Assembly (NCBI GenBank): GCA_037176705.1
Contig: CM073887.1
Location: 27,407,501 to 27,471,500, forward strand
Reading direction: 5' to 3'
DNA: 64,000 bases
DNA from: Molossus alvarezi
Lineage: Eukaryota; Chordata; Mammalia; Chiroptera; Molossidae
Position numbers and translations under genes: made by a program. The first letter of the stretch is position 1. The number at the start of each line of letters is the position of its first letter. The notes below the pieces were generated by a model. The model made no database searches. It was given only the letters and a program-made list of their open reading frames with translations, and was not told the DNA's origin. Positions 33,268-45,829 of the stretch are shown here, in pieces.

Positions 33268-33565
33268 ATAAAGTTATATACCCTGGTGTGAAGCTCAATT
33301 ACTAGTAAATCCTATGTTTTTTTTTTTTTTTTTCAAACAGTTGGCATTCAAATACTATAAATGAAAATATGGTAGTTCTCAAAGTGGGCAGAAAAATAAC
33401 CAAGGTACTTTCATCCTTTGGCTTAGAATAGCAATAAAAACTTATCATAGATGGGCAAATGTGTTTTGAAAAAATATAACAGTATCTCTAAGCTGCAAGG
33501 AACTTAAGAGATTTCATTAGACAATGATCTCATGTATCCTTGGTTATACCATTTCTGAAACTTAT
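33268..33565. other. Unique sequence
   Basis: Contains a T run at 33318-33333. Nothing recognised. Confidence 0.35.
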
Positions 33566-33569
33566 GTTC

Positions 33570-34207
33570 AAAATTAAATTCTTTCTTTATTTCACCTCTG
33601 TAATCTTTCCCTTTTTGCTTGACAGCATCTCTATCCTTCTGGTTGCTTAGGACAAAATCCTTGGTCATACTCAACTGCTCTCTTTGTTTTCACACTTTAT
33701 ATGCTTTTTCATCAGGAAATCCTGCTGGCTTGTTCTTAAAAATATATTTAGAATCCCACCATGAGATTGCAACCACCCTGATTTGAGGCATTCTTAGCTC
33801 TTACCAGACTTGATGAAATAGCCTTGTAAATGGTCTCCCAGCTTCTTCCTTGTTTTTCTGAAGTTTATTCTTTTGACAGTATATAAAAAAAATTGTCATA
33901 GTTCATTACTTATTTGCTCATAGCTCAAAACTTTATTATAACTCCCTGTTTCACTCAGAGTAAAAGCTGACATCCTTATGATGATCTGTTAGAAGATTTT
34001 TTATGATCTACTTCCCACTGTATCTCAGACTCTCTCTCCTACTTCTGTTTCCCTCCATTCTAGATACACTGGTCCCTGGCCTATTTCTCAGTCACTCCAG
34101 TCTGTCACTTTCATCTTAGGGCCTTTGTACTGGCTGTTCTCTTTGCCTGACATGCTGATAGCTGAATACTTCCCTCCTTCAAGTCTTTGCTAAGATGTGT
34201 TACCTTC
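33570..34207 (+). mobile_element. Ancient L2-like LINE fragment
   Basis: Reads 'GAGTAAAAGCTGACATCC', 'GATCTACTTCCCACTGTATC', 'TTAGGGCCTTTGTACTGGCT' and 'CAAGTCTTTGCTAAGATGTG', the same family as the L2-like piece near 25 kb. It continues after the SINE at 34223-34453 towards 34.7 kb ('CAGTGCCTGAAGTAGTACTG'). Confidence 0.5.
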
Positions 34208-34222
34208 TCAATATGGTGTACT

Positions 34223-34453
34223 CTTTCTTATTTTTTTTTCTTTATTGATTTTTAGAGAGAGAGGAAGGGAGAGAGAGAGAGAGAGAGAGAAACATCAATG
34301 AGAGAGAACATCAATTGGCTGCCTCCTGCCTTCCCCCCACTGGGGATTGGGTCCATTGGGTCCACAACCTGGGCTTGTGCCCAGACTGGGAATTGAACTG
34401 GCGACCGCTTGGTGCATGGGTCAATGTTCAACCACTGAGCCACACTGGCGGGT
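34223..34453 (-). mobile_element. VES SINE, type B, inside the L2-like repeat
   Basis: TTTATTGATTTTTAGAGAGA tail, GA-rich part, body and tRNA head at the right. Flanked by TCAATATGGTGTACT (34208-34222) and TCAATATGGTTCACT (34454-34468). The body has a small tandem repeat of GGGTCCATT. Confidence 0.94.
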
Positions 34454-34818
34454 TCAATATGGTTCACTTTCACCACCCTATTTATATTTGAACCTCACCA
34501 ATCTACTTACCCTGATTTGTTTTATTTTTGCAAAGCAGTCACCACCTTCTAATTATTTACATATTATGTTTTGTGTTTAGTATAATAATCACATTTAAAC
34601 ATCACAAGGGCAAGGATTTTTGCTTGTTTTGTTCACTGAACCTAGAACAGTGCCTGAAGTAGTACTGGCACATGGTAGATGCATAATTAATATTTATCAA
34701 TATTATCAAATAGATAAATAAATGGAGTCTGATAGATTTGATATAGATTTGGCTGTTGAAATGATTCCTTGTTAGTAGCGAATCTTTGATTAAATGATTA
34801 TAAAAATGCATTTGACAG

Positions 34819-35059
34819 CCCTGGCTGGTTTGGCTCAGCAGTTAGTGTCAGCCGGCGGACCAGAGAGACCCGGGTTCGGTTTCCACTAAGGGCACGTACC
34901 TCAGTTGACATTTGTCCTTGGCCCCGGTTGAGGTGATATGGGTGGCAACAAGTCAATGTGTCTCTCTCGCATTGATGTTTCTCTCTCTCTTCCTCTATCT
35001 CTCCCTCCTGCTCTATCTGAAGATAAATGCAAAAATGTCCTTGGGTGAGGATTAAAAAA
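34819..35059 (+). mobile_element. VES SINE, type A
   Basis: Head CCCTGGCTGGTTTGGCTCAG, tail TCCTTGGGTGAGGA plus A run. Perfect 17-bp duplication AAAAATGCATTTGACAG at 34802-34818 and 35060-35076. Confidence 0.97.
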
Positions 35060-35084
35060 AAAAATGCATTTGACAGACAGTATA

Positions 35085-35285
35085 GTAGAATGGAAAGAGC
35101 TTTACCTTTAGAGTAATAATTGATTCTAGTCCCTGCCACTTACGGATATAGTTTCTGCATTTTTGATGTAAGAATAACAATATTTACCTTTCAGAGTTGT
35201 TGTGATGATTAAATGAATTAATATATCTAATACATTCAATATAGAAACAGACCCATTGTAGAATCTCATAAAATGATAGCTATTA
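35085..35285 (+). mobile_element. MIR SINE
   Basis: 'AGTCCCTGCCACTTACGG', 'AGAGTTGTTGTGATGATTAA' and 'AAATGATAGCTATTATTA' follow the MIR order. Confidence 0.65.
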
Positions 35286-35289
35286 TTAC

Positions 35290-37885
35290 CTATTTTTCTA
35301 ACCATGGAAAGATTATGATAGCCTCTTTCAAGATAGGTGTACTCCGTAAAACTTTTAAGGAAAAAAATATAACACCAATCTCACATAAAATCTTTTCAGA
35401 AAATAGAGGCAGAGGAAATAATTCCCAATCGCTTTATGAGGCCTGCAGTAAGTGTAATACAAAAACCGACAGACATTAAAAAACAGCAACAAGAGAAAAT
35501 TACATTACATTTCTAATGAATATAATCACAAAAATCCTAACAAAATAATAGCAAATAAAATTCAGTGGTATACATAAAAGAATAATATAATGGCCAAGTA
35601 GTGTTTACTCCAAGTTATCCTAAGGTTGGTTTAACATTTGATAGTTAATCAATGTAATTTCCTACATTAGCAGAATAAAGAAGAAAAATCATATAATCAT
35701 TAAAATAGATGCAGAAAAAGCATTTGGCAAAATTGAACACCATTCATATAAAAAAACTCCTGCAGAAAGCATAAGAAACTGGTGGTTCTAGCCAGGGGAA
35801 AGTGAGAAATAAAAATGAAGAAGCCTTAAGATCATAACAAAAGAAGTAAAATTGTCTCTATTTGCAGATGACATCATGGTTTAGATAGAAAGCCCTAAGG
35901 ATTCTACACATTAATTATTAGAATTTGTCAAGACCTCAGAATACCAGGTCAGTATATAAAAATCAATTGTATTTCCATTAATTTGCAAATTGTAAAATAA
36001 AATACAAAAATTTCATTTAAAATTAAATTTCAAAACAGGAATAAGTGAACAAAACATGTGCAAGACTCTTATATTTAAAACTATAAGACGCTTTCACGAG
36101 AAATCAAATAAGATCTAAACAAATTGAGAGATAGGCTATGTTTATGGATTGAAGACTCAATACAGTTAAACTTATTCCTAAATTAATAAATTCAAGTTAA
36201 TGAATGGTCATAATGTTACTATGCTCCTTTTTTTTAGAAATTGACAAGCTGATGCTAAACTGTCTATGGAAATGCAAAGCAGGTAGCACCTCCTTTTTAA
36301 AAATATTTTTTCTTTATTGATTTTAGAGAGAGAGGAAAGGAAAGGGAGAGAGAGATAGGAACATTGATGAGAGAGAACATCGCTTGGCTGCCTCTTGCAT
36401 GCCCTGCAATGACCATTGGGCCCATAACCTGGGCATGTGACTTGACTGGGAATTGAACTGGCGACCTCTCAGTGCATGCAACCAGTGAGCCACACCGGCC
36501 GGGCAGCACCTCATTTTTTTTGAGAAAAAAAGAGTAAAGATGGAGGACTCATAGTACCTGACTTTAAGATTCACTATAAAGCTGCAGTAATCAAAACAGT
36601 ATGGTATTTGTATATGAAGAGACAAATGGATTAATGAAACTGAATAGAGGGTCCCAAATTAAGCTCCATCCTTTAAGGTCATTTGATTTTGCTATAAAAT
36701 CTTCAAAGAAATCCAAGGGAGAAAGAAAAAACATTAAATGGTGGTACCAAAAAAAAAAAAAAAAAAAGAAAATACTCTACTCTTGCTTTATACCATACAC
36801 AAAAAGTAGATTCAACAGTCTTAAAATTGAATGTAAAAACTAAAATGATAAGGCTTCAGAGGAAAAAAAACAACAACACATAAGAGGGTATCTTTGTACC
36901 TTGGGGATAAAAAAGATTTTTTTAAAAGATAGCACACAGAAATTAATAAGTATACAGTAGGTAAGTAGACTTCATCAAAATTTAAAACTAGTACTCATCA
37001 AACTATACCTTTAAGAAAAAATGGGCAAGCTACAAACTGGGAGAAAATTTGACAAAGGACTTGTAGCCACAATATACACTTATAAAAACTCCTTGAAATC
37101 AATAATAAAAAGATAAACAATCCAATTTTTTAAAAAGTGGGCCAAATATTTGAATAGACATTTAACAAAGGATGATATACAAATGACTGATAAATACATG
37201 GTAAAGTGTTCAGCAATATTAGTCATCAGATAAATGCAAATAAACCCAATGAGATAGTATTACCCAACCACCAGAAAGGCAAAAATTAAAAAAGCTTGGC
37301 AAGGATGTGGAGGAACTGAAATTCTCATACCATGTTGGTGAGGGTGATAAAATAATATAATCGCTTTGGAAAAGGCTCTGTTAATGTCTAAATAGAATTA
37401 TATTGCATTATGATCCAGCAATTCTACTCCCAGGTATTTATACAAGAGGCTGGAAACATAGGTCCAGAGTAAGATTTGTATAAGAATATTAATAGCAGGC
37501 TATTCTTATTAGCCAAAAACTGAATAATGCTCAGGTGTCCATCAACAAAAGAATGGATAACTGTGGTATATTCATACAATGTAATACAATTGAAATACTA
37601 TTCACCAACACAAAAGGAATAACTTACTGATACAGACAAAAACACGAATGACCATTGTGCATATATAAAAGAGAAGGAGAGTATTTACCTTGGGGGGTGG
37701 GAGCAGGGACTGACTAGGCAGGGGAATGAAGAAACTTTCCAGATCTGAAATGATGATGAGGTCGTACATCTTGACAGGGCTTGGGTTATACAGATGTATA
37801 TATTTATCAAAACTCATCAAATAGTATAGTAAAAATTGTGCATTTAATTGTACATACAATTTATCTCAAGAAAATGTTAAATAAA
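35290..37885 (+). mobile_element. Old L1 fragment, ORF2 to 3' end
   Basis: Decayed ORF2 motifs are readable: DAEKAFGKIEH near 35710 (RT palm) and LFADDI near 35855 (catalytic FADD box). Further on come RNKLNN-type text, 'ATGATCCAGCAATTCTACTC' and 'CCATCAACAAAAGAATGG', then a 3' UTR ending near 37880. Many stops. It is interrupted by a type B SINE at 36299-36504. An older L1 family than the element at 56 kb. Confidence 0.75.
36299..36504 (-). mobile_element. VES SINE, type B, inside the old L1
   Basis: TTCTTTATTGATTTTAGAGA tail on the left and head CCCGGCCGGTGTGGCTCACT on the minus strand. Flanked by AGCACCTCCTTTTT (36285-36298) and AGCACCTCATTTTT (36505-36518). The head is slightly shortened. 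Confidence 0.93.
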
Positions 37886-37889
37886 TATT

Positions 37890-39520
37890 AAACTCTTGTT
37901 AGTGATATGCACCCCTAAGTGTTATGTAAAGTAGACTGAGGTCAGCAACGTTAAAATGCATCACGATAGTAAAGATGAATTGATGGACAGATGGATTGAT
38001 GGATATTGGATAGCAGGTGAAAAAGCCAATATAACAAAATGTTAATTGTAGAATCTACGTGGTAGATATTTGAGTGTTCACAGTATAATTATTTTAATTT
38101 TTCTTTATGTTTGAAAATTTTCATAATCAAGTGTTGAGAACAAAAGTCTTTGTTGCTAAAGTCCTAGGTAAAATGACTCTTGGTTGGGCTTCTATGTGTA
38201 AAAAACAGCATTTTGTGTATGTGCCTGTCAAGATTAATTATAAATATTGCATCCCAGAGAACTTTTATTTTTAATTGTTGATACTGTAACTGCTGCTCTG
38301 GCTCAACAGGAAGGAGTCCCATGGGATGGGGTGACTTTTCTACACCTGTGACATGACACCACAAGGCGCTCAGAAACATCAGGGTGATCCCACTTGCACT
38401 TTCCAGGCATGTCCCACACCATTTCACCTCAGACTGCCTATCGAATACCTAGAACAAAACCATGTGCGTCACAGATTTATATCACAGATTTATGTTCAAA
38501 AAGTCTTTAGAAATATCCAGGAGCAAATGTTGTAACTAATCTGTTGTTAGTCTGAAATTAAACATAAATAAATTATGATTTGATTTAACTATGTCCCTCA
38601 GAAATATTTCCCTTGAATTTAGTGTTTGCTTTTACCAATTCAGTGCCATATTTTCAACAACAGGAGAGTATGAGAACTGAGTGAGGTCTTGTGATTTAAT
38701 TTAATTTGCTTAATTCTACCTTGGTATTAAAAAAATATATATATAACTTCTAGCTTGGGAAAAAAATAAAAGCACAAAAACTAGCACAAAAAAATGAATC
38801 ATAGCAAAGGAGAAGAAAAATCTGAGGGAGCGTTCTACAAAGCAGAGATTTCCCTGCCCCCTCTTTTAGCCATATTTCTTTTACATTAAAAAAAAAAAAT
38901 CTCAGGAAAGAACAATACATGGAATTTCATATCTATGGCAACAAAATACACATTCTCAGTCACTTTGGACTAATTAAAAAGAGTTTCATTTTGAGCAAAA
39001 AATATATGAAGGTTTCATAAGAACTTACCAAGCATTCCTGTCCCTGAGAGTGGCTAGGAAGAAACCCATGAGGCCGATTCAGACAGAGCCTTCAGTGTCT
39101 TGGGGTCAGGACAGGACAGGCTGTCTTGGTTAAACATTTTCACTGAGCTCTACCAGGCTATGAAAATGTAGCCACTTCCTGATGCCACTTCATTAATCAA
39201 GGTTTTGTCCAAGGAGAATGTGTACTTCTGAAGAAGCAAGAAGGAAATAGGAAACAGTATGAGTGAAGTTTAATTATTTACTTTTTCTGTCACACACCCT
39301 TCTGTAAATACCACTAATATATATAGCTGCGAGCAAGCAGACTGTCCCTGGGCTGACAGTCTTGAGATTCAACAGGTGGTTGGTTTACAGGAGTGACGTA
39401 TCTGAACACAGGTCAATTTCTATAGCATTCTTTAATGGTAAGCCAGGTTGAACTAATGAGAGTTTGGTAAACAATGAACTTTCCACCCACTCTTTATCTT
39501 GGGACTTTATAGCTAGTTGT
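37890..39520. other. Unique sequence
   Basis: No recognised element or exon in about 1.6 kb. A short repeat of GATG/GATT units lies near 37976-38005. Confidence 0.35.
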
Positions 39521-39536
39521 TAGTTTGTCTTGGTGG

Positions 39537-39645
39537 TTTTTTTTTTTTTTTTTTTTTTTTGATAAGTGTCCCTAGCGGGAACCGAACCCTGGACTCTCTG
39601 GTCCGCAGGCCAACGCTCCAACTGCTGAGCCAAACTGGCCAGGGC
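39537..39645 (-). mobile_element. Head-only VES SINE with A tail
   Basis: On the minus strand the tRNA-like head (GCCCTGGCCAGTTTGGCTCA through the B-box region) runs about 85 bases and then goes straight into an A run of over 20. The whole SINE body and hairpin are absent. Flanked by AGTTTGTCTTGGTGG (39522-39536) and AGTTTGTCTTGGTTG (39646-39660), so it inserted in this short form. Confidence 0.9.
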
Positions 39646-39660
39646 AGTTTGTCTTGGTTG

Positions 39661-39985
39661 TAATTGTTGTATTTTAAGTAGCCCTTCTGTTGTTTATTCG
39701 AGATCCATTTCTTTACTTTCTCTTTTACATCATTTCTTTTTATCTTAAAAGCATTAATTAGTTAAAGAGTTAAGGACTGAGAGCAACACTTCTGGAAAGA
39801 TTTTAGCAATATATACACGTCTCTTAACCAAGGCCTTTGAATGGAGGGAAATTATAAGGGGGGGCCACTAAATTCACATGCCCACCACACAGAATTTACA
39901 AGTTGAAAAGTCTCGCTCATATGTACTCTCCACCAAGTGTACAAACGTGCTGTAGTTAATTCGTCATTTTAAAAGGTAAGCATTT
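39661..39985. other. Unique sequence
   Basis: Nothing recognised. Confidence 0.35.
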
Positions 39986-39987
39986 GG

Positions 39988-40037
39988 GCCCTCGCTGGGT
40001 AGCTCTGTTGGTTAGAGCATCATCGCGATGCACTCTC
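39988..40037 (+). mobile_element. tRNA-like SINE head fragment
   Basis: GGCCCTCGCTGGGTAGCTCT followed by GTTGGTTAGAGCATCATC resembles a tRNA-derived SINE head of a different subtype from types A and B. The similarity stops after about 50 bases, with no body, tail or clear duplication. Confidence 0.5.
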
Positions 40038-41337
40038 TCGCCCAGGATCAGTCTGATGCCTTCTTGGATTCCTCTCTTCAAACACAAGACTTGTCGTGGT
40101 ACTGTATTTCTCAGCACCAACCTACCCTTTAATTTACATTGCCAGCACTTAGGTATGTGACCATCCCACCTGGGCAATTTGTCCTCCTATTTTTGTCTTT
40201 TTTTCCTTAATATTTCAACTCTTTAGCTCTGACATCCATTAATATCTTCAAAGGGTGTTTGTCATCATTACTCTGCAGCCATCGCTAAGTGCGTGTAATT
40301 TCTGTGCACATGGAGTCACATGTTCCTATTTAATGGATCTATAAGCAGATTTTCCATTGAGATTGTTTCTCTCTCATCTGATGCCTGTTTACTTTCTTTT
40401 CTCCATTCTTCTTTTCTATTGTCTTCTTTCCTCTTCTCCCTCTCTGCCCACACTAGGGCTCATAATTGGTGACAAGCATCACAACTGCCCCTGTGTTCCT
40501 GCTTGTGGCTTTCATCCCAAGCTGAAGGAAGGTAACACATTGTTTTAGTCACGGTGTTGGTTGACTTGGAGGTGCCTGCGTAGGTGCCTAATACTTATGG
40601 ATGTTAAGAGAATGGCGTGGGTGGGCTATCAGGATACAAAGTGAGAAATCATGTCCCATGTTATTTAGTCTTAACTTAAAAAGGTTGAAGTTATAGTATA
40701 AGTTTAAAAACTGCACGCACACGGAACATATTATTATGTAGATTTTAGAAAGTGCTCTAGTGTGTACAATTTGGAGTGTATGAAAGTGTATCATCTCTCC
40801 CAAGACACCAGAAATACCACACTGATGTCTGAAGAAGCAAGAGAGGTTGAGATGGGAGACCTGAAGCTTTCTCGTAGCCCATGTTCCACAGGATGCTAAC
40901 GCCAACTCCGACAGTGCTTCAGTGACACATGCCCAGAAAATTAGGAGCAGAAGGGATCTTCCTCACTCTGATAAGGCCATTTATAAACACCTGGAGCTCT
41001 CTTTACACTTAAAAGTGAAATATGGAGTGCTTTTCTCCTAAGGCAATTCAGCCAATTCTTTTCAGCCTTATACTGAGGTTGTAGCCAGTGTAGTAGGTGT
41101 GCTCTTCATAACCTTTCCAGACAGATGTTTCTTTTCTTCCTTCGCTTGAGCTTTCCAGTACTAAGGAATATACTACTTCATTGTGCAGAGTTCTGACTGT
41201 TAGAAAAGACCAATTTACATTAAATCAAATTTTGTTTCCCTGAAATTTCTACCAACAGAGCTTATTTTTATGCTTATATGTACACAGATCATTTCCACTT
41301 ATTCTTCCGACTCAGAGCAGTTGGGATATTTGAGGAA
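40038..41337. other. Unique sequence
   Basis: No recognised element. Open frames near 40357-40548 and 40588-40905 lack motifs. Confidence 0.35.
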
Positions 41338-41350
41338 AGTTATACCTTTT

Positions 41351-41604
41351 CTTTCTTTTTTTTTTTTTTTTTTTATCCTCACCCGAGGACATTTTTCCAT
41401 TTTTTGTTCATATAGAGTGGGAGGGAGGGAGAGAGAGAGAAACATTGATGTGAAAGGGACACATCGAGTGGCTGCCACCCGCACAACCCAACCAGGGCCG
41501 GAGACAAACTGCAACCGAGGTACGTGCCCTTAGCAGGAACCGAACCCAGGTCTCTCTGGACCTCAGGTCGACGCCCTAACCGCTGAGCCAAACCGACCAG
41601 GGCG
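41351..41604 (-). mobile_element. VES SINE, type A
   Basis: Intact tail hairpin TCCTCACCCGAGGA on the left, head at the right. Flanked by AGTTATACCTTTT (41338-41350) and AGTTACACCTTTC (41605-41617). Confidence 0.95.
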
Positions 41605-41889
41605 AGTTACACCTTTCCATCTGAGACTTCAGTTGGGTAGCTCTTTTATATGCTTTTGCTTTATGTCAGGAACATAAATCCCCTCAGAGTCCTGATTGTT
41701 TTAAGTCATTTGTAGTTAGTCAAGTGTTCATCTAGGAAATGTGGTGTCCAGGGGTTCTGCTCTGGACACAATCGACCAGGAATATTGCCTTTTCATTCTA
41801 GCTAGCTAATTTCCCCCTTAAAGAGAAGTATTATTCTTCCTGAGAACTGATATGTTCAGTCTATTTAATACCTGTTGCAGATAAACTAG

Positions 41890-42330
41890 ACCTTCCTATA
41901 CTTCACTAATAAAGATGATTAAAAAAAATAATAAGTGTAGGTTGCTACATTTCTTTCTCCTAAATTCCATGTTATTAGAGTTCACGCGATGTCAGGGCCA
42001 TCTAATCCTGTAATAGCAAGTATATACAATCTTTCACAGCTTTGTGTCTTTTACAAATTTGATAAGCATATTGTTTTCTCTATCAAGTTACAGGTAAAAG
42101 TGTTGAAAAGCATGGGCCGAAGACAGCGCTTGAAATCTGCAATATGATTTAAATACATTAATCAGTATTCTTTGGTTATGTTGTTCAATCAACTAGTCGT
42201 TCTCATATGGACAATATCATCCACTTAAATTTCTCTATTGAATTACAGATTATTATGAGGACACTGTCAAGGACTTGCTGATGGCCAGTCAAGCTATTCT
42301 GTTGATTACTCCAGATTAACTTTAGGACGT
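41890..42330 (-). mobile_element. Ancient CR1/L3-like LINE, RT region relic
   Basis: Antisense words 'GCTTTGTGTCTTTTACAAAT', 'TTTGATAAGCATATTGTT', 'AAGCATGGGCCGAAGACAGC' and 'GACACTGTCAAGGACTTGCT' correspond to the reverse transcriptase part of L3/CR1-type elements as I recall them. No open frame survives. Confidence 0.55.
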
Positions 42331-42358
42331 AAGGTTGGTTCAAGACTTTTTGTTTTTC

Positions 42359-42705
42359 TTTTTTATTTTCTTTTTTTTTAATAATTAATTTTTGTTACAG
42401 ATGTTTCTCCTTTTTCCCCCACTGATTCCCCCCTCCCCCTCCCTCCCTGCCCTGTCCCCAGTTTGTTGTCCATATCCACTGTTCATGCATACATGCATAT
42501 AAGTTCTGTGGTTTATCTCTCCCCCACCACCCCCTCTTCTAGGGATTGTCAGTCTGTACCCCACTTCCACATCTCTGGGACTACCCCATTCCTCAGACTG
42601 TTATGTTCATTATATTCCACAAATAAGTGAGATCATATGATACTTGTCTGTCTCTGTTTGGCTTGTTTCACTTAGGATGATACTTTCCAGGTCCCTCCAT
42701 GTAAG
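42359..42705 (-). mobile_element. L1 3' end, 5'-truncated insertion
   Basis: Antisense of the 3' UTR and last ORF2 codons of the L1 type seen at 56-62 kb: 'GTTACAGATGTTTCTCC', 'ATGCATATAAGTTCTGTGG', 'AAATAAGTGAGATCATATGA'. Flanked by GACTTTTTGTTTTTC (42344-42358) and GACTTCTTGTTTTTC (42706-42720), so it is a separate, truncated insertion. Confidence 0.88.
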
Positions 42706-42720
42706 GACTTCTTGTTTTTC

Positions 42721-43429
42721 CTTAGTGCACTGTGGTCTGGGAGATCCCAGCTTTCCATTCTAGGGCCTGTACCTTTCTGTTTCGTTGTGAGCGCCCTCGC
42801 TGGGTAAGATACTTCTTGCCTCTGATGAGGGAACCCGGAAAACTTGGGCCTCTTAAACCATGGTGGGGTGTAAGATGGGGAGTGAACTTTGATTTTTTTC
42901 AGAGTAGAGAACTTTCTGTAGTTTGGTTTTTCTCAGCATATTTCAGTCAGATTCTGGACTTAGACCCTGCAGAGATTATTTGGTTCTATGTCCCTTGACT
43001 TTCAAGAAAAATCCCACTTTAACATATGGTGCAGGTAAGATATATAAAAAATAGAAGAGTGTTTATGAACTCAGGATCTGAAAGTGACAAAGAGCAAATT
43101 TTCCATAGATGTGAACTTAGTTCTTAATTTATATTTCATGTTAAGGTTTAAAATTCAAAAGGCCCAAAAAGGTTCGTGGAGAAAGTTCTTGCTCTCATGC
43201 CTATTTTGACCCATTTACTTGTCCTCACTGAGACAACCAAGTTCACTGTGAGTGTATGTGAGTCCAGAGATATTTTATGCATATACATCCAAATATTAGA
43301 AAGTACTTTCCTTTCTTTTTAGTACAAATGGTACATTACATATTTTTCTATATTTTAATTTTTCTATTTAATATATCTTGAAAGTTATTCTAAGAATATG
43401 GAATTTTTAAATAAAGTTATGAGGGTTTC
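42721..43429. other. Unique sequence
   Basis: Nothing recognised; the open frame near 42732-42998 has no known motif. Confidence 0.35.
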
Positions 43430-43445
43430 TTCTTTTATTTTATTT

Positions 43446-43685
43446 TTTTTTTATCCTCACCTGAGGACATTTTTCCATTTTTTTTACTCAGATAGAGTGG
43501 GAAGGAGAGAGAGGAAGAGAGAGAAACATCGATGTGAAAGGGACACATCGAGTGGCCGCCACCCACACAACCAACCAGGGCCGGGGACGAACTGCAGCCA
43601 AGGTACATGCCCTTAGCGGGAACCGAACCCGGGTCTCTGTGGACCGCAGGCTGACGCTCTAACCGCTGAGCCAAACCGGCCAGGG
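43446..43685 (-). mobile_element. VES SINE, type A
   Basis: Tail hairpin TCCTCACCTGAGGA, head CCCTGGCCGGTTTGGCTCAG on the minus strand. Perfect 16-bp duplication TGAGGGTTTCTTCTTT at 43430-43445 and 43686-43701. Confidence 0.97.
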
Positions 43686-43701
43686 TGAGGGTTTCTTCTT
43701 T

Positions 43702-44020
43702 AAAATCTCATATTAAAAATAAGTTTTTTTCTGTGCCAGCATTGCTTATTTTTATTGTAATATTAAAATGTTATTAAATACATTATTTTAGTTAAAATAT
43801 TTAAAAATTAACATAGAACACTAGATGGTGCTGTCATCACAAAGAAATAAAATATATACATATTTTAAAAAGTAATTTCCACACTATAAGGAACAAACCG
43901 AACTACTATAAAACTGTAAACAGTAAAAAGTATAAGCTAAGCTTCTAAGTGCTGTTCCTCAAAGGCAGTCACCATAACATGGAGATTTTTCTCTCTTCCT
44001 AGTTATTTTATCTATAGCTA
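43702..44020. other. Unique AT-rich sequence
   Basis: Nothing recognised. Confidence 0.35.
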
Positions 44021-44061
<41 letters not shown>

Positions 44062-44062
44062 C
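44021..44062. repeat. (TATC)n microsatellite
   Basis: About ten uninterrupted TATC units. Confidence 0.95.
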
Positions 44063-44390
44063 TTTTATTCTTTTATTAAAATTATCTCATACCACACATT
44101 GCTATTTTGAAAGTTGCTTTTTTAAAATCCTAGGTCTATATATCTATATTCAGCAATGGTGCAGAAAGCATCCTTGGACATCTCCCCTGGTGCTCTGGTG
44201 GGAAAAGTCTATGATGCCATCATTTCTCTCAGAGCTTTAAAGGCTTGGTCTCCTACCACAGCAGGCTACTAGCAATGCTGTTGAGCAAGCCTGCCATTCT
44301 TGTTCCTGATTGCATGTGAACACGGTCTGAGATGTTCTCTCTGGGCCTATCTTCCAACCCCCTTTCTTGAATGGTCATTTCTTCTGAACA

Positions 44391-44605
44391 CTTTTTTTTC
44401 TAATTGTTGACACTGTTACAGATGTCCTCTATCCTCCCCACCCCACCCTTTGCTTACCTCCACCCAGTCCCCACCCCTTCTCCCTCTGGCCTTTACCACA
44501 CTGTTGTCTGTGTCCATGGGCTATGCATGTATGTGCTTTGGCTAATCTCTTCACCCTCCCTCATGCAGCCCCGCCCCCACCGCCCTCCCCTCTGACTGTT
44601 CCACT
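44391..44605 (-). mobile_element. L1/HAL1 3' UTR fragment
   Basis: 'TTGTTGACACTGTTACAGAT', C-rich antisense text, 'ACACTGTTGTCTGTGTCCAT' and 'CTATGCATGTATGTGCTT' match the 3' UTRs of the HAL1 and L1 copies here, with more divergence. No clear flanking duplication. Confidence 0.75.
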
Positions 44606-45825
44606 TACCAATTCTTATTTTGCAAACCCTGTTTTGGGCGCTCAGTGAGCCCTTTCAGTTTGGAAACTTATGCTCATTTATTCCGGAAAATGTTCTTGTA
44701 TTAGGTTCTTTTTTAAAAAATCATTTTCTCCCCTCTAGTTTCTCTTTTAAGAACTTCTATTATCTGGATGATCTACCTCCTAGATAGATTCTCCATTTTT
44801 GAAAAAATATTTTTTTCTCTTCTATTGTTTATCTTTGTCTCTTTGTTTCACTCCTGCTCAACTTTATTTTCCAACCCTTCTAGTGGCTTTGGTTTCTGCT
44901 GTCAAATTTTAATTTACCAAAGCTTTCCCCCTTTTAGTAGGGTCACCAATGGTCCAGGTTACCTGGGACTGAGGGGTTCCTGGGAGAAAGGACTTCCGGT
45001 GCTAAAACTGGCGCATCCTGGGCAGACAGGATGTCTTGTCACCATAACCGTGGATACTCTATTTTGGTAATAGCTTTTTCTTTTTTCTTAGTTGCAATAT
45101 TGTTTCTTTTTCCCCTCAGAGAAGGTTAATTATTGATTTTATAAAGCTCTTTGCTTTGCAAAGTATTTTGTGTTTCTTTGAGTTCCTTTGGTTTACTTAT
45201 TTTAGTTTCTCCTTTATGTTGGAGACTTTCCACAAATGTCTTGTGATTTGTAACTGGCTGATCATAGTTAAGAAAGTTGAAGTTTTAGGAGACTGGTGAG
45301 TTTCATCAGCTGCTGGGTTTCACTGCAGGGGGTCTGGGGAGGGACCTGGGCATCTCACTGTGAGATTACCAAATGTGAGGCTAGAGCTCTTTTTTCTTGG
45401 GCTGGCCAGTTTTCCCAAAACAGAAATCCTCCATGTTCCTGCTGAGCAGTCATCATTCTGGGGGAGCAGGGGTGAGTACAGAAAGGGACTGGTGGTGATG
45501 AGTAGGCAGACTTCCTCTTACTCCCTGTTCTCAGTGGGGGCCTCGCTCTTCAGCTGTGCTTGATGTCTCTGGGACTAGATGCTCTATGTTCAAACTTTTC
45601 AAGAATGCAAACGTCCAGTTGTCAGCTGTTGCTGGGACAGGTCCTTTCCTAGCTGTGTTGAAAGAGGAACAGTTTCTGAGAGTCAAACTGTTCTTTCTTA
45701 GTGATTTTTTTCTTCTCTGTTATTTTAGTGACTTTCAATTAATTCATCAAAGTTCAGTTTCAAATACTTAAGAATTTCCAGTCTTTTTCTAAAGTCCTTA
45801 GAATGGCCTCCAAGGTGTCCCAGTT
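44606..45825. other. Unique sequence
   Basis: Several short open frames and no recognised domain, exon or element. Confidence 0.35.
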
Positions 45826-45829
45826 ACTT

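Noticed and set aside
39988..40080. Complete tRNA or tailless SINE with duplication
   Set aside because: Only about 50 bases are tRNA-like and I could not find a flanking duplication, so it is listed only as a fragment.
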